Positions 23,801 to 32,012 are shown, counted from the first letter of the stretch. The stretch: 34,603 nucleotides of DNA from Scytonema sp. UIC 10036 (GCF_009725235.1 NZ_WJFC01000135.1:1-34603); one strand, 5' to 3'. A program made the numbers and translations. The notes: generated by a model from the sequence alone, not told the origin.

Positions 23801-26800
23801 AAGGGGTCAAGGTTTCCTTAACGTGTTCTTTCCAGTGTCTGATGTGAGCGTTAAATATTGTTGCTATTTGAGCTTTGTGTGAACGGGCGTCAAATTGATC
23901 GAGCAGTTTCACAGCTAGTTGTCCAAATTGATATCCCGAATGAATGCCAGCGGGTGAACCACACAATATCAAGCCATAAAATCCATAGCCAATAGGGGCA
24001 AGTGGTGAATTTCCATATTGAATAGAAAGAGCGATCATTGTAAAGGGAACTTGCGGAAACATGGCCGGAGCCCCGAAATAAATAGGAGGGGCAATGAGCA
24101 TTATGAGCCGCATAGCTGCGAGCCGCTCGACAGCCGTCATTTCTGGCAGATTGGTTAGCTCTTCAGGGTTCATCTGCCTTGGGGGTTCTTTAGAAAGCAA
24201 GATACCCAGCATATCTAGAGCTTGCAGACCAACCTCTAACGCGGCTTGCATCTGGTTTTGAGCAATATAAAACTGCACTTGTAGTTCATAAACCTTGACT
24301 CGATCGAGGACGGTTTTTGCGTGTTTCAAAACAACCTCAGATAGCAGTTTTGCCCGCTCGAAGTTGATGTTTAAAAATGCCGCAGCCGTCGCTTCTGTAT
24401 ACATATCCAACGTTAAATCATAGTTGGTTTCCCAGCTATTTTCTGCGAGGAGTTCTAACCCTGTGGTTAGATACTTAACTGTCGGTTCATAAGCCATCGC
24501 TGCCTTGGCTTTTTTACCGGCAATTAGGTTGAGGGAAGCCAGTCGATCTTTTTGGGCTTGCTGGGTAATGAATTCAGCCCCAACATTCAATTGGTTGACA
24601 ATCTCAAAGATGTTCTCTTCAATCTCTGTTTCTGGGGTATGTTTCAGGATCAGTTCACCAATTTTTAGGTGAGTCTGTTTTTTATGGGAATCTTGGATGA
24701 GAGAATAAGACGCTTGCTGCACCCGGTCATGCAAAAACTTATAGGTAACTTTTAAGGTCTCACCGGCCAATTTTGCAGATGTCTCCCGGTCAAATAGCAT
24801 CGGAATTTTATAAGACTGGTTTAGGGGCAGAACTAGACCTGCCTGTAGTGCTTCCCACAAATCTAATGCCGTTTCTGACTGAGATTTTTCATTGACGATC
24901 GCCAGTACGTCTAAACTAAATTTGTCTCCTACGCAAGCAGCTAGCTTCAAAACATTTTGCGTATTTTGCGATAATTTTTGAATTTGGCTAACCATTAATT
25001 CGACGACATTATCAGTTATACTAATGCCTAGAAGAACCTCAATATTCCATTGCCAAATCCCCTGCTCAAAGTCAAACCACAACAAGTTTTCTTTAAAAAG
25101 AGATTTGAGCATCTGAGTCAAGAAAAACGGATTGCCTTGGGTTTTGTTAAACACTAACTCAGCCAGTGGTTTGGCCTTGGAAATTTCACTGCGAAGAGTA
25201 TCAGCTACTAACTGGTTGACATGAGCAATATCCAAAAACCGGAGGATGATGTTATTCACAATCGCCCCGGTGTTTTGAATCTCCTCCAAGGTCAGGATTA
25301 ACGGATGAGTTGCACTGACTTCATTATCTCGATATGCTCCAATTAGCAATAGATATTGACTATCAGGATCTGTCATAATGAGCTGGATCAGCTTGAGGGA
25401 AGACAGATCCGCCCACTGTAAGTCATCCAAAAACAAAACTAGGGGGTGTTCGGGTTGGCTAAATAGATGAATGAATTGCTGAAACACCCGATTAAATCTA
25501 TTTTGGGATTCTGATGGGCCTAATTGAGGAACTGCTGGCTGTGAGCCGATAATTCGTTCTACTTCGGGAATAACATCGATAATGACTTGACCGTTAGAGC
25601 CGAGGGCTTCTAAAATTTTTGATTTCCAAACAGCAATTTGGTCATCGGTTTCTGTAAGTAGTTGCCGCATCAATTCCTGGAATGCTTGAATCAAGGAAGC
25701 ATAAGGAATATTCCGCTTGAACTGGTCAAATTTACCGGAGATAAAATAACCCCGCTGGCGCACAATCGGTTTGTGAACTTCGTGAACCAAGCATGATTTA
25801 CCGATACCTGAGTAACCAGAAACTAGCATCATTTCTGTAGTACCAGAACTGACGCGATCGAATGCTTCTAATAAAGTAGCAACTTCTATTTCTCGTCCGT
25901 AGAGTTTTTGCGGGATGGAAAATTGGCTGTATAAATCTAGCTGACCGACAATAAAGTGGGAAATCTCTCCATTCGTCTGCAACTGAGTGAGACACGTTTC
26001 TAAATCGGCTTTTAATCCTAGAGAGCTTTGATATCTATCTTCAGCAGTTTTAGCTAACAATTTCATGACAATGTCAGAAACCGCAGGGGGAATTTTTGGA
26101 TTTAGTTTTTGAGGCGGTATTGGTGTTTTTGCAATATGGCAATGAACAAATTCTAGAGGATCTGCGGCATCAAAGGGCAGGGAACTTGTTAGCATTTGAT
26201 AAAAGGTAACGCCTAAAGAATAGAAGTCGGTACGGTAATCAATTGACCGATTCATCCGTCCAGTTTGCTCTGGCGACATATAGGCGAGAGTGCCTTCTAG
26301 TAAATTGGGATTGCTGATGCTTTGATTTTCTTTTTCTAAACATGATGCAATGCTGAAGTCGATGATTTTAACTTGCCCGGTTTCTGGGTTAATAATGATA
26401 TTATGAGGTTTAATATCTTTATGAATAATCTTGGCTTGATGCAGTTGACTGAGAGTGGATGCTAGCTGAATGGCGATTGTGAGAAATTCAGTTAATGATA
26501 ATTGGCGATCGCTAATATGCTTTTTCAGAGATTCTGCACCAAAATCTGCCAAAATTAGGGCTAGACCGTTATGATAATTTTCTAGAGCTATTGGCTCAAC
26601 AATTCCTTCTAACTTTAATAAAAGTTTTAATATTTTATATTCATGTCTCAGTCGGGTTAACTCTTCGAGGCTGGGATACTCGGCTTTGAGAGCTTTAACA
26701 ATCGCAAAAGTTCGATCCGACTGGTTGAAAACACGATAAATAACGGTATTAACTCCTTCATGCAGGGCTTCAATAAAGTTATAACCGGGAAGAGCAGATA

Positions 26801-26804
26801 TCAT
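20883..26804 (-). CDS. Giant hybrid Ser/Thr kinase-AAA-GAF-His kinase-receiver (HstK type)
   Basis: This is a 1973-residue multidomain signalling protein. Order: Ser/Thr kinase (about 7-275; K37, HKDIKPHN with D130, then DFS in place of DFG at 149-151, and GTLAYMSPEQTGRMN); a large AAA/NACHT-like ATPase module with Walker A GYSGIGKS (330-337) and Walker B LVLFLDDLQWAD (about 450-462); a TPR-like helical region (about 760-1290); a GAF domain (about 1310-1470); a coiled coil; a HisKA box FLANMSHELRTPLNG (His about 1529) and HATPase; a receiver (phospho-acceptor about 1814 in LMDLMMPQMTG); and a short helical tail. This architecture is that of dual-specificity HstK proteins of Anabaena. No membrane segments are seen. 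The next gene begins two bases after its stop. Confidence 0.95.
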   Translation of the reverse strand: MISALPGYNFIEALHEGVNTVIYRVFNQSDRTFAIVKALKAEYPSLEELTRLRHEYKILKLLLKLEGIVEPIALENYHNGLALILADFGAESLKKHISDRQLSLTEFLTIAIQLASTLSQLHQAKIIHKDIKPHNIIINPETGQVKIIDFSIASCLEKENQSISNPNLLEGTLAYMSPEQTGRMNRSIDYRTDFYSLGVTFYQMLTSSLPFDAADPLEFVHCHIAKTPIPPQKLNPKIPPAVSDIVMKLLAKTAEDRYQSSLGLKADLETCLTQLQTNGEISHFIVGQLDLYSQFSIPQKLYGREIEVATLLEAFDRVSSGTTEMMLVSGYSGIGKSCLVHEVHKPIVRQRGYFISGKFDQFKRNIPYASLIQAFQELMRQLLTETDDQIAVWKSKILEALGSNGQVIIDVIPEVERIIGSQPAVPQLGPSESQNRFNRVFQQFIHLFSQPEHPLVLFLDDLQWADLSSLKLIQLIMTDPDSQYLLLIGAYRDNEVSATHPLILTLEEIQNTGAIVNNIILRFLDIAHVNQLVADTLRSEISKAKPLAELVFNKTQGNPFFLTQMLKSLFKENLLWFDFEQGIWQWNIEVLLGISITDNVVELMVSQIQKLSQNTQNVLKLAACVGDKFSLDVLAIVNEKSQSETALDLWEALQAGLVLPLNQSYKIPMLFDRETSAKLAGETLKVTYKFLHDRVQQASYSLIQDSHKKQTHLKIGELILKHTPETEIEENIFEIVNQLNVGAEFITQQAQKDRLASLNLIAGKKAKAAMAYEPTVKYLTTGLELLAENSWETNYDLTLDMYTEATAAAFLNINFERAKLLSEVVLKHAKTVLDRVKVYELQVQFYIAQNQMQAALEVGLQALDMLGILLSKEPPRQMNPEELTNLPEMTAVERLAAMRLIMLIAPPIYFGAPAMFPQVPFTMIALSIQYGNSPLAPIGYGFYGLILCGSPAGIHSGYQFGQLAVKLLDQFDARSHKAQIATIFNAHIRHWKEHVKETLTPLLEGIQSGLETGNIDWAGYNSFYYCDHIFFAGQPLEEVYQKQVQHLDLMLKLKQEMHSAYIKVGIVIVLKLLDTPTGDYQINGEILNEEEILQKLIAANQATFIFAAYLAKTIRFYLFKDYEESLKNASLGEKYEEGVAGLMTGAEHNFYYSLALLAQYPEVSKSQQKQSLKQVVKNQQKMQQWAIHGPMNYQHKYELVEAEKARVLGKIDKAMQLYDCAIAGAREHGYIQEEALANELAAEFYFEQGREKFARVYLTDAHYGYIRWGAIAKVKDLEKRYPQLCRISKRETVSTGVTRIISSTGESASESLDLATVIKASQALSGEIVLSKLLAKFMTILLENAGAQIGYLILEKSGDWLIEASGTVDKNNVTVLQGIPISTSQQLPILLINYVARTKENVVLSNATCDGIFTTDTYIVTHQPKSILCTPLIHQGKLSGILYLENNLTIGAFTSERLEVLQMLSSQAAISIDNARLYKDLKLANTNLEAKVQERTLELQEKNVHLQKAEETAQSANRAKSDFLANMSHELRTPLNGILGYAQILMRDKSLTHSQKDSVGIIHQCGDHLLNLINDILDLSKIEARKMELHPTDFHFPEFLEGIAEICRIRAEQKGICLIFEQITQLPTGVKADEKRLRQVLINLLGNAVKFTETGGVAFKVGAHEGKIRFQVEDTGVGMAPEQLEEIFLPFQQVGSRDRKAEGTGLGLAITRQLVQMMGGEIQVKSSLGQGSVFFFDLDLPEVSQYADVVKDEKRNIQGFKGHKRKVIVADDKPDNRSLLLKMLSPLGFEIVQAIDGQDCLNKAFEWNPDCILMDLMMPQMTGLEATRRLRRSPELKNVIVIGTSASVFDFDINTSKEAGCDDFLPKPIRITELLEKLQMHLEIEWFYEEDEPQVCQSHKEENSQQSLVAPPAEEIAVLLNLAMKGDLKGIMERVSHLEQLDIKYATFSLELRQLAKGFQVKKIREFLKNIGV

Positions 26805-27516
26805 TTTTCTAAGCCTGAGTAATAGGATAAACTGGGCATGAAGCTAATGAACATTAGTTACCACTCTCAATACAAGGACAATGTGGTACTTTATTTAGCA
26901 TTCCCAACCAGCAAAAAAATTCTCTACAGCTAAATAAAGCTCAACATTTAGAAATATTAAGTGGTGAGCGGGACACCTGTCTTACAAGCAATTTTGGGAG
27001 ATTTTTATTTGGAAGTCGCTTAATGGGTTAAATTGGTATAGATCTGACTTTTCACGGTATGTGGAAAAGGGGGATAAGTTCATTTATACATTCCAACCTT
27101 CTCCTGCTCTGATTCCGTGTCCTTGGTTGTCACTCACCAGTCTCCCTGCTTCCTACTCTATCTCCTACTCCTCCCGTGTGATACTTGGTAGGTGTTCCGC
27201 CTCCTTCCGTGTAATACTTGATAAAATGATAAGATAGGGCTTCCATGTATATACATAGAAGTACGAACCAATATTCCTGACTTTTCCTCATCCGGTGAAA
27301 AATCAGCTTCGATGTGGGCTTTTTGCTGTTGGCGCTAAAATTGCCGGACAAGAAAAAATTTCTGAGAAAAATGAGGTTAAAGTTTTATTCTGCAAGCACT
27401 GCTCCTTCTACCAAAGAGTCAATCTTTGTTTTAGAATTCGAGCAAAGGTTTGTAGAGTCAACTTAGCTTCGCTATTGTTCTATATAATTTGCTGTAAAGC
27501 TCATATAAAAAAAGCT
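26805..27516. other. Long intergenic region, divergent promoters
   Basis: These 712 bases lie between the divergent giant kinase and wecG genes. They contain a short imperfect tandem pair, CCCGTGTGATACTTGGTA (27173-27190) and TCCGTGTAATACTTGATA (27205-27222), with related flanks, of unknown role. An open frame extends upstream of wecG to 27295 but its residues are unlike the glycosyltransferase family, so I treat it as noncoding. I see no other gene. Confidence 0.5.
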
Positions 27517-28272
27517 ATGTCTGAACGCAAGAAAGCGTTTTCAATATTAGGGCTACCAGTTCATGTGATGACTGACTATCCAAGCTGGTTGCTCGATCGC
27601 CTGCAACAGAGTAGAGGAACTCATGTGGTAACGCTCAATGCAGAAATGACTATGCAAGCAGAGCGTCACACCCCCCTTGCCAAAGTGATTCAGAATGCCG
27701 ATTTAGTTATTCCTGATGGAGCTGGGGTAGTTCTTTATTTGCAGTGGCTTTTGTGGCAGGATGTTCAAAGAATCCCAGGGATCGAACTAGCAGAAGCACT
27801 ATTGCGAGAACTTGGGAACAAGAACTCTAACGCAAAAGTATTTTTCTATGGCGGAGCACCTGGGGTAGCTGAGAAAGCGTCAGCATTTTGGACTTCTCAA
27901 TTCCCAAATTTAAATATAGCAGGTACTCATTGCGGTTTCCATTCAAAAGAAGAGGAAGAGCAACTGCGGCAAACTCTTGCCCAACTACAGCCACAGTTAA
28001 TTTTTGTTGGTTTGGGAGTTCCGCGTCAAGAGTTGTGGATTGCTCAAAACCGCCATTTGTGTCCCAATGCAGTTTGGATTGGTGTTGGTGGCAGTTTGGA
28101 TATTTGGTCGGGCTTGAAAACCCGCGCTCCTGCTTGGTTGGGAAATAACAATTTAGAATGGCTGTATCGTCTCTACCAAGAACCATGGCGTTGGCGGCGA
28201 ATGTTAGCTTTGCCGGAATTTGCCATCAAAGCCTTTGTTTACAGGTTTTTTCGCTCATTAGTTAGCGGTTAG
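27517..28272 (+). CDS. WecG/TagA/CpsF-family glycosyltransferase
   Basis: This 251-residue glycosyltransferase is taken from the ATG at 27517, because family members begin just before the ILGLPVHVMT strand; the open frame extends 74 codons further upstream without family likeness. Conserved parts are VVTLNAEM (N41), LVIPDGAGVV (D67, the likely catalytic acid/base position), FFYGGAPGVAEKA, GLGVPRQELWI and WIGVGGSLDIWSG with a basic C-terminal tail (NNLEWLYRLYQEPWRWRRML) that binds the membrane. Relatives transfer N-acetylmannosamine or related sugars to undecaprenyl-linked acceptors in cell-surface polysaccharide synthesis. It stands alone, with a terminator following, so the product polysaccharide is not indicated. 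Confidence 0.92.
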   Translation: MSERKKAFSILGLPVHVMTDYPSWLLDRLQQSRGTHVVTLNAEMTMQAERHTPLAKVIQNADLVIPDGAGVVLYLQWLLWQDVQRIPGIELAEALLRELGNKNSNAKVFFYGGAPGVAEKASAFWTSQFPNLNIAGTHCGFHSKEEEEQLRQTLAQLQPQLIFVGLGVPRQELWIAQNRHLCPNAVWIGVGGSLDIWSGLKTRAPAWLGNNNLEWLYRLYQEPWRWRRMLALPEFAIKAFVYRFFRSLVSG

Positions 28273-28383
28273 TTGTTAGTTGTGAGTTGTTAGTAGTGGT
28301 GGGAATACCCACCAGAAACCTTATGTGATAGGCATTGCCAACCCAACTACGAATTACGAATTACGAATTACGAATTATTCTGA

Positions 28384-28415
28384 TATTCCCAGGCAAAACC
28401 TGGGAATACTTATTT
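28384..28415 (+). terminator. Rho-independent terminator after wecG-like gene
   Basis: TATTCCCAGG (28384-28393) and CCTGGGAATA (28399-28408) form a perfect 10-bp stem with a CAAAA loop, followed by CTTATTTT. A smaller hairpin TGGTGGG/CCCACCA lies upstream at 28297-28314. It is 112 bases beyond the stop codon. Confidence 0.75.
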
Positions 28416-28470
28416 TGTACTGACTTTTACTGTTATCTTTATGAATCCTTTACGAGACACTGCAGACACT

Positions 28471-28503
28471 GTAGGTTGGGTTTCGTTCCTCAACCCAACC
28501 TAC
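28471..28503. repeat. Solo hairpin repeat (MITE core family)
   Basis: GTAGGTTGGGTT (28471-28482) and AACCCAACCTAC (28492-28503) form a perfect 12-bp inverted repeat around TCGTTCCTC. The sequence is the right half of the core seen in the elements at 912-1049 and 14524-14603. Confidence 0.85.
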
Positions 28504-28601
28504 ACAATACATTTGGCCATTTAAGATTTACTTTATAAATGACCTCTTAACAGAGTACATAAACTACCGATCAAAAGTGATGTGAGGAGTATTTGCGCTT
28601 C

Positions 28602-29354
28602 ATGAAAACTGCTGTAATAACTCAAGAAACTACTGACAAATCCGTACAGGCTCAAGACAGCAAAACCCAACAGCTCAATGATACTACTGCGGTTGTAGTA
28701 CAATTGCTCTCTGTCTCAAAAACCTATGCTAACGGCTGTCACGCTCTTATAGATGTGAATTTAGAGATCAAAAAGGGAGAATTTTTATTCGTTACAGGTT
28801 CGAGTGGTTCGGGTAAATCCACTCTTTTAAAAATGCTTTATGGCGATGAGAAACCTACACAAGGACGCGTGATTCTTGACGGATGCGACGTAACCAATTT
28901 ACGAGGTGATAGCTTATCAATCATTCGGCGTCGTATTGGCGTTGTGTTTCAGGACTATAAATTGATTGTGCAAAGAACAGTGGCGGAGAATATAGCAGTC
29001 GTGTTGCAAGCTCAAGGGTATACTCGTAAAGAGATTCAACGACGTTTAGAACCTACTTTGAAACTAGTGGGTTTGCTTTCCAAAGCAGACTGTTTTCCCG
29101 ACCAACTTTCTGGAGGCGAGCAACAACGAGTTAGCATAGCCAGAGCTATAGTCGCAACGCCACCTATTATTCTGGCAGATGAGCCAACGGGCAACCTTGA
29201 CCCGGATAATTCTTGGCAAGTTATGCAAATTCTTCAAAAATTAAATTCTTTTGGAGCCACAGTCATTGTTACAACTCATGATGAGCAATTAGTACGGCGA
29301 TGCAACCGCCCTGTGGTTCAAGTTCAACACGGAAGATTATATAGAAAATGCTAA
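28602..29354 (+). CDS. ftsE: FtsE-like ABC ATPase
   Basis: This is a 250-residue ABC ATPase. The start is placed at ATG 28602, 12 bases after GAGGAG (28584-28589); an in-frame TTG at 28593 is only 3 bases from it. A 33-residue low-complexity N-terminal extension precedes the core. Walker A is GSSGSGKS (66-73), the signature LSGGEQQR, Walker [13 protein letters not shown], and the switch histidine is in TTHDEQL. FVFQ is replaced by VVFQDYKLI, usual for FtsE. FtsE pairs with the membrane protein FtsX to control septal peptidoglycan hydrolases. No FtsX gene is adjacent, as is common in cyanobacteria. The TAA stop is inside the following TGCTAAT repeat. Confidence 0.85.
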   Translation: MKTAVITQETTDKSVQAQDSKTQQLNDTTAVVVQLLSVSKTYANGCHALIDVNLEIKKGEFLFVTGSSGSGKSTLLKMLYGDEKPTQGRVILDGCDVTNLRGDSLSIIRRRIGVVFQDYKLIVQRTVAENIAVVLQAQGYTRKEIQRRLEPTLKLVGLLSKADCFPDQLSGGEQQRVSIARAIVATPPIILADEPTGNLDPDNSWQVMQILQKLNSFGATVIVTTHDEQLVRRCNRPVVQVQHGRLYRKC

Positions 29355-29383
29355 TTGCTAATTGCTAATTGCTAATTGCTAAT
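29349..29383 (+). repeat. STRR (TGCTAAT)x5
   Basis: Five perfect copies of the heptamer TGCTAAT begin within the last codons of the ftsE-like gene; the first copy contains its stop codon. Confidence 0.93.
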
Positions 29384-29396
29384 TGTTAGTTCTTAG

Positions 29397-29465
29397 CCAT
29401 TAGCCATTAGCCATTAGCCATTAGCCATTAGCCATTAGCCATTAGCCATTAGCCATTAGCCATTA
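29397..29465 (+). repeat. STRR (CCATTAG), about 9-10 units
   Basis: Uninterrupted CCATTAG heptamers run to the stop codon of the next minus-strand gene. The unit is identical to the array at 10419-10517, which also lies between an ABC ATPase gene and a convergent gene. Confidence 0.95.
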
Positions 29466-29466
29466 A

Positions 29467-30069
29467 CTAATAACAAAAACTAAAGTCATCAAGAGTAAAT
29501 TGACCGTCAAAAGCGCTGAAAGTTACACGGTGGATGCCATCTGCTGATACAGATAATAGGGTGTTGGGAAATGTAGTCCCATCAGAATTGGCAAGGTTAG
29601 CCTCAGGAAGTACTGTTTGAGTGAGCAGTTGATTTTCGCGATCGTATGCTGACATTAAAAGCCGTTGTGAACTTGTGACAAAAGTACTCACAAAGTGAAC
29701 GGGATTTAAAAAAGTGGCTTCTAAAAACCCGCTTTTGGGAGACCCCATTAAGACCATCAAACCAGAGCGCGTCGGGAATGCTGGGTTTGAAGGCTGTATC
29801 GCTATACAATTATCAAATATGACACCCCACTGCTCATACTGACGCTCTACAACTTCAAAACATCTTAAATCCTCCAAATTTAAATAGATACAGGTAGGTA
29901 CATCAATTACCTCATTCTTGACAGTTAATTGTCTTTGACCCTGTGAAGTAGAGTCTACAATTTGATTTGGGAAATCAAAGTCGCTAATAGTAAATTTACG
30001 GTCTTCTAAACTCAGCTTTTGTTCCGAGTGAAGACTAGCCTGCTTTACCACGACACCCCGCCTTGTCAT
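29467..30069 (-). CDS. Hypothetical beta-rich protein
   Basis: This is a 200-residue protein. The central and C-terminal parts (YEQWGVIFDNCIAIQPSNPA, SGLMVLMGSPKSGFLEATFL, NTLLSVSADGIHRVTFSAFD, TLDDFSF) look like the beta-sandwich domain found in many extracellular PEP-CTERM and similar proteins, where the final FDDFSF-type strand closes the fold. Here there is neither a signal peptide nor a C-terminal sorting motif, so the product may be cytoplasmic or secreted by an unrecognised route. The first 45 residues are polar and variable. No catalytic residues are evident. It converges on the ftsE-like gene across STRRs and stands alone. Confidence 0.65.
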   Translation of the reverse strand: MTRRGVVVKQASLHSEQKLSLEDRKFTISDFDFPNQIVDSTSQGQRQLTVKNEVIDVPTCIYLNLEDLRCFEVVERQYEQWGVIFDNCIAIQPSNPAFPTRSGLMVLMGSPKSGFLEATFLNPVHFVSTFVTSSQRLLMSAYDRENQLLTQTVLPEANLANSDGTTFPNTLLSVSADGIHRVTFSAFDGQFTLDDFSFCY

Positions 30070-30732
30070 TTATTAGAGAACAGTTAGATTATTAATTACA
30101 TAGAATGTCATCTGAACAATGAAGTGAAAAGTATGAAGTATGAAATCAAGGCAAAGCTTTGGACTATATACTATGAAGTCTTCATCTATTAGGCTTTGCC
30201 CTTGCTTTATCTACTTTCTTATACATTCAGTAATCAGTGACTAGTAATTACCTGACCAGTGACTAGCGACCAGCAATCGGTGACTGGTTACTGGTAACTA
30301 GCGATCGGTGACTAAATTAGAGAACCATTTACAATATCTAGGACGTTCACAAATATCAGTAATGTTTCTGAAAAGCTAACATAAAAAAATACTAAACAAC
30401 TTCAACCTTAAGTTGCATATGCTACAAGTAAATCTATTGATATAATGGGAAATTATTGATTTAAAAACCTTTTTACGTAGAAAAAATAACTATTCGTTAT
30501 AAGTAACCTGGTGTATAGATTTTATAGATATAGTTAGATTCAGATAAGTAGTAGGTAGATTGCATCCTCCTAAGGAGGTAGGTCAGAGTTGAGAGCAGAG
30601 TGGAACACTGGAAGTAAGTTAGTGGTGAGTCTAGCGGTGTAGGCGGGGATCTCCACTAACCACTAACCATGTACGGGCGCAAGGCAGCCGCGTCCCGACC
30701 AACCACCAACTACTAACCAATAACCAAAATTT
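30070..30732. other. Intergenic region with repeats and an orphan Shine-Dalgarno
   Basis: These 663 bases hold an inverted pair GGCAAAGC (30150-30157) / GCTTTGCC (30193-30200), then a cluster of GTGACTAG/GTGACTGG-like short repeats (about 30225-30312), and then AT-rich sequence. TAAGGAGGT at 30571-30579 is a full complement of the 16S rRNA 3' end and is preceded by CCTCC, so it could be hidden in a small hairpin. A TTG nine bases later opens only a 17-codon frame (30589-30642). No convincing gene is seen; CCACTAACCA-type repeats (about 30652-30725) run up to the hydrolase start. Confidence 0.5.
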
Positions 30733-31647
30733 ATGTATCAACCACTGGGATTTGAGCAACGTTCTACAATGACTTCATTAGGTATAATGATTTACTATAC
30801 TAATGAAGGCAAGCCTTGGGAAGATAACACAGAAAAGGAAACTTTGGTATTTTTGCACGGTTTTGGGGGTGGATCTTCTGCCTATGAGTGGTCAAAAGTT
30901 TACCCAGCATTTGCGTCTGAGTATCGTATCATTGCACCAGACTTGATAGGTTGGGGCAGATCGGAACATCCGGCACAAAGTTATAGAATTGAGAACTATT
31001 TAGACACTATCTGGGAATTTTTACAAAAAACTTGCGATCGCGCCGTCACAGTCATCGCTTCTTCTCTGACAGCAGCGTTTACAATTCGAGTTGCGATCGC
31101 TCATCCTGAATTATTTAAATCCCTCATTCTGACGACACCCGCAGGACTTGCTGACTTTGGTGAAGATTATTCCCGCAGTATCTTTGCCCAGATAGTGAGT
31201 ATCCCTATAGTTGACACATTGCTTTACAACACGGGAATTGCTACAAGTGGAGGTATTCGCAGTTTCTTAGAGAGAAGGCAATTTGCCCAACCAAATCGGA
31301 TATACGAGGAAATTGTTAATGCTTACTTAGAATCTGCACAGCAGCCCAATGCGGAATATGCAGCCCTGTCTTTTGTGCGTGGGGATTTATCCTTTGATTT
31401 ATCACTCTACATTCAACAATTAACAACTCCCACCGCAATTATTTGGGGGCGAAAGTCTGAATTTACAGGTCCAGAAATTGGTCGGCGCTTTGCCCAAATG
31501 AATCCGAAAGCCATTCGTGTTTTTCAGCAAATAGATGATGTAGGATTAACACCGCAGTTAGAACTACCCGCAGTGACAATTGGTTTAATCCGAAAATTTT
31601 TGCCTGTTTTAGATCGGCAATCGGTTTATAATGGGCATTCATCATGA
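30733..31647 (+). CDS. Alpha/beta-hydrolase with degenerate triad
   Basis: This 304-residue protein has the alpha/beta-hydrolase fold. The oxyanion-hole motif is LHGFGGGSSAYEW (41-53), and APDLIGWGRSEHP (68-80) is the conserved strand-3/turn region. At the nucleophile elbow the usual GxSxG is replaced by ASSLT (109-113), keeping a serine (S111) but losing both glycines. IIWGRKSEFTGPE (236-248) sits where the catalytic aspartate would be but offers Ser/Glu instead. The C-terminal region (QQIDDVGLTPQLELPAVT) contains no histidine in the expected position. Cyanobacteria have a related family with these substitutions; activity may be altered or absent. It is monocistronic, and function is unknown. 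Confidence 0.85.
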   Translation: MYQPLGFEQRSTMTSLGIMIYYTNEGKPWEDNTEKETLVFLHGFGGGSSAYEWSKVYPAFASEYRIIAPDLIGWGRSEHPAQSYRIENYLDTIWEFLQKTCDRAVTVIASSLTAAFTIRVAIAHPELFKSLILTTPAGLADFGEDYSRSIFAQIVSIPIVDTLLYNTGIATSGGIRSFLERRQFAQPNRIYEEIVNAYLESAQQPNAEYAALSFVRGDLSFDLSLYIQQLTTPTAIIWGRKSEFTGPEIGRRFAQMNPKAIRVFQQIDDVGLTPQLELPAVTIGLIRKFLPVLDRQSVYNGHSS

Positions 31648-31721
31648 AATCCATGCAGTAGAACTGATAACAATGGGCATTGGGCAATAGATTAATGAAT
31701 TCTCATTCTCCATAGCCCTAC

Positions 31722-31956
31722 CAATACTTGTCGGTTAAGCCTAAAAATACGAAAACACGTTTGTTGGGGAGCCAGCTCTGATAGCGAAGCGTGGCGCGAA
31801 TGCGCCATAGGAGGGTTTCCCTCCGCACCTTTACTGGCGTTTGAGGAACGAAACCCAACATTTATCAGCATTTGTTGGGTTTCGCTGTATTAGCATTTGT
31901 TGGGTCTCGCTGTCGCTCGACCCCTACTACAATTTCCGAAAGCCCTTGCAGTATTG
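31722..31956. mobile_element. Second, larger MITE-like copy (235 bp)
   Basis: The left end CAATACTTGTCGGTTAAGC (31722-31740) is the exact reverse complement of the right end of the element at 912-1049. The right end is weaker, GCAGTATTG at 31948-31956, matching the other terminus over nine bases. Inside, TTGAGGAACGAAACCCAACA (31841-31860) and ATTTATCAGCATTTGTTGGG are shared with the first copy, in inverted orientation. About 90 bases between (31760-31835) belong to a different dispersed repeat (GATAGCGAAGCGTGGCGCGA and GGAGGGTTTCCCTCC), apparently inserted. Flanks CATAGCCCTAC (31711-31721) and CATAGGCTAC (31957-31966) look like a diverged target duplication. Confidence 0.65.
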
Positions 31957-32012
31957 CATAGGCTACTCGTATATGACAGCAGATGGAGAGAACACTGGGA
32001 TCGAGTTAAACA

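Noticed and set aside
27295..27516. Upstream extension of the WecG-like gene
   Set aside because: The extra 74 residues look like random translation of AT-rich DNA and the family begins at the ATG at 27517.
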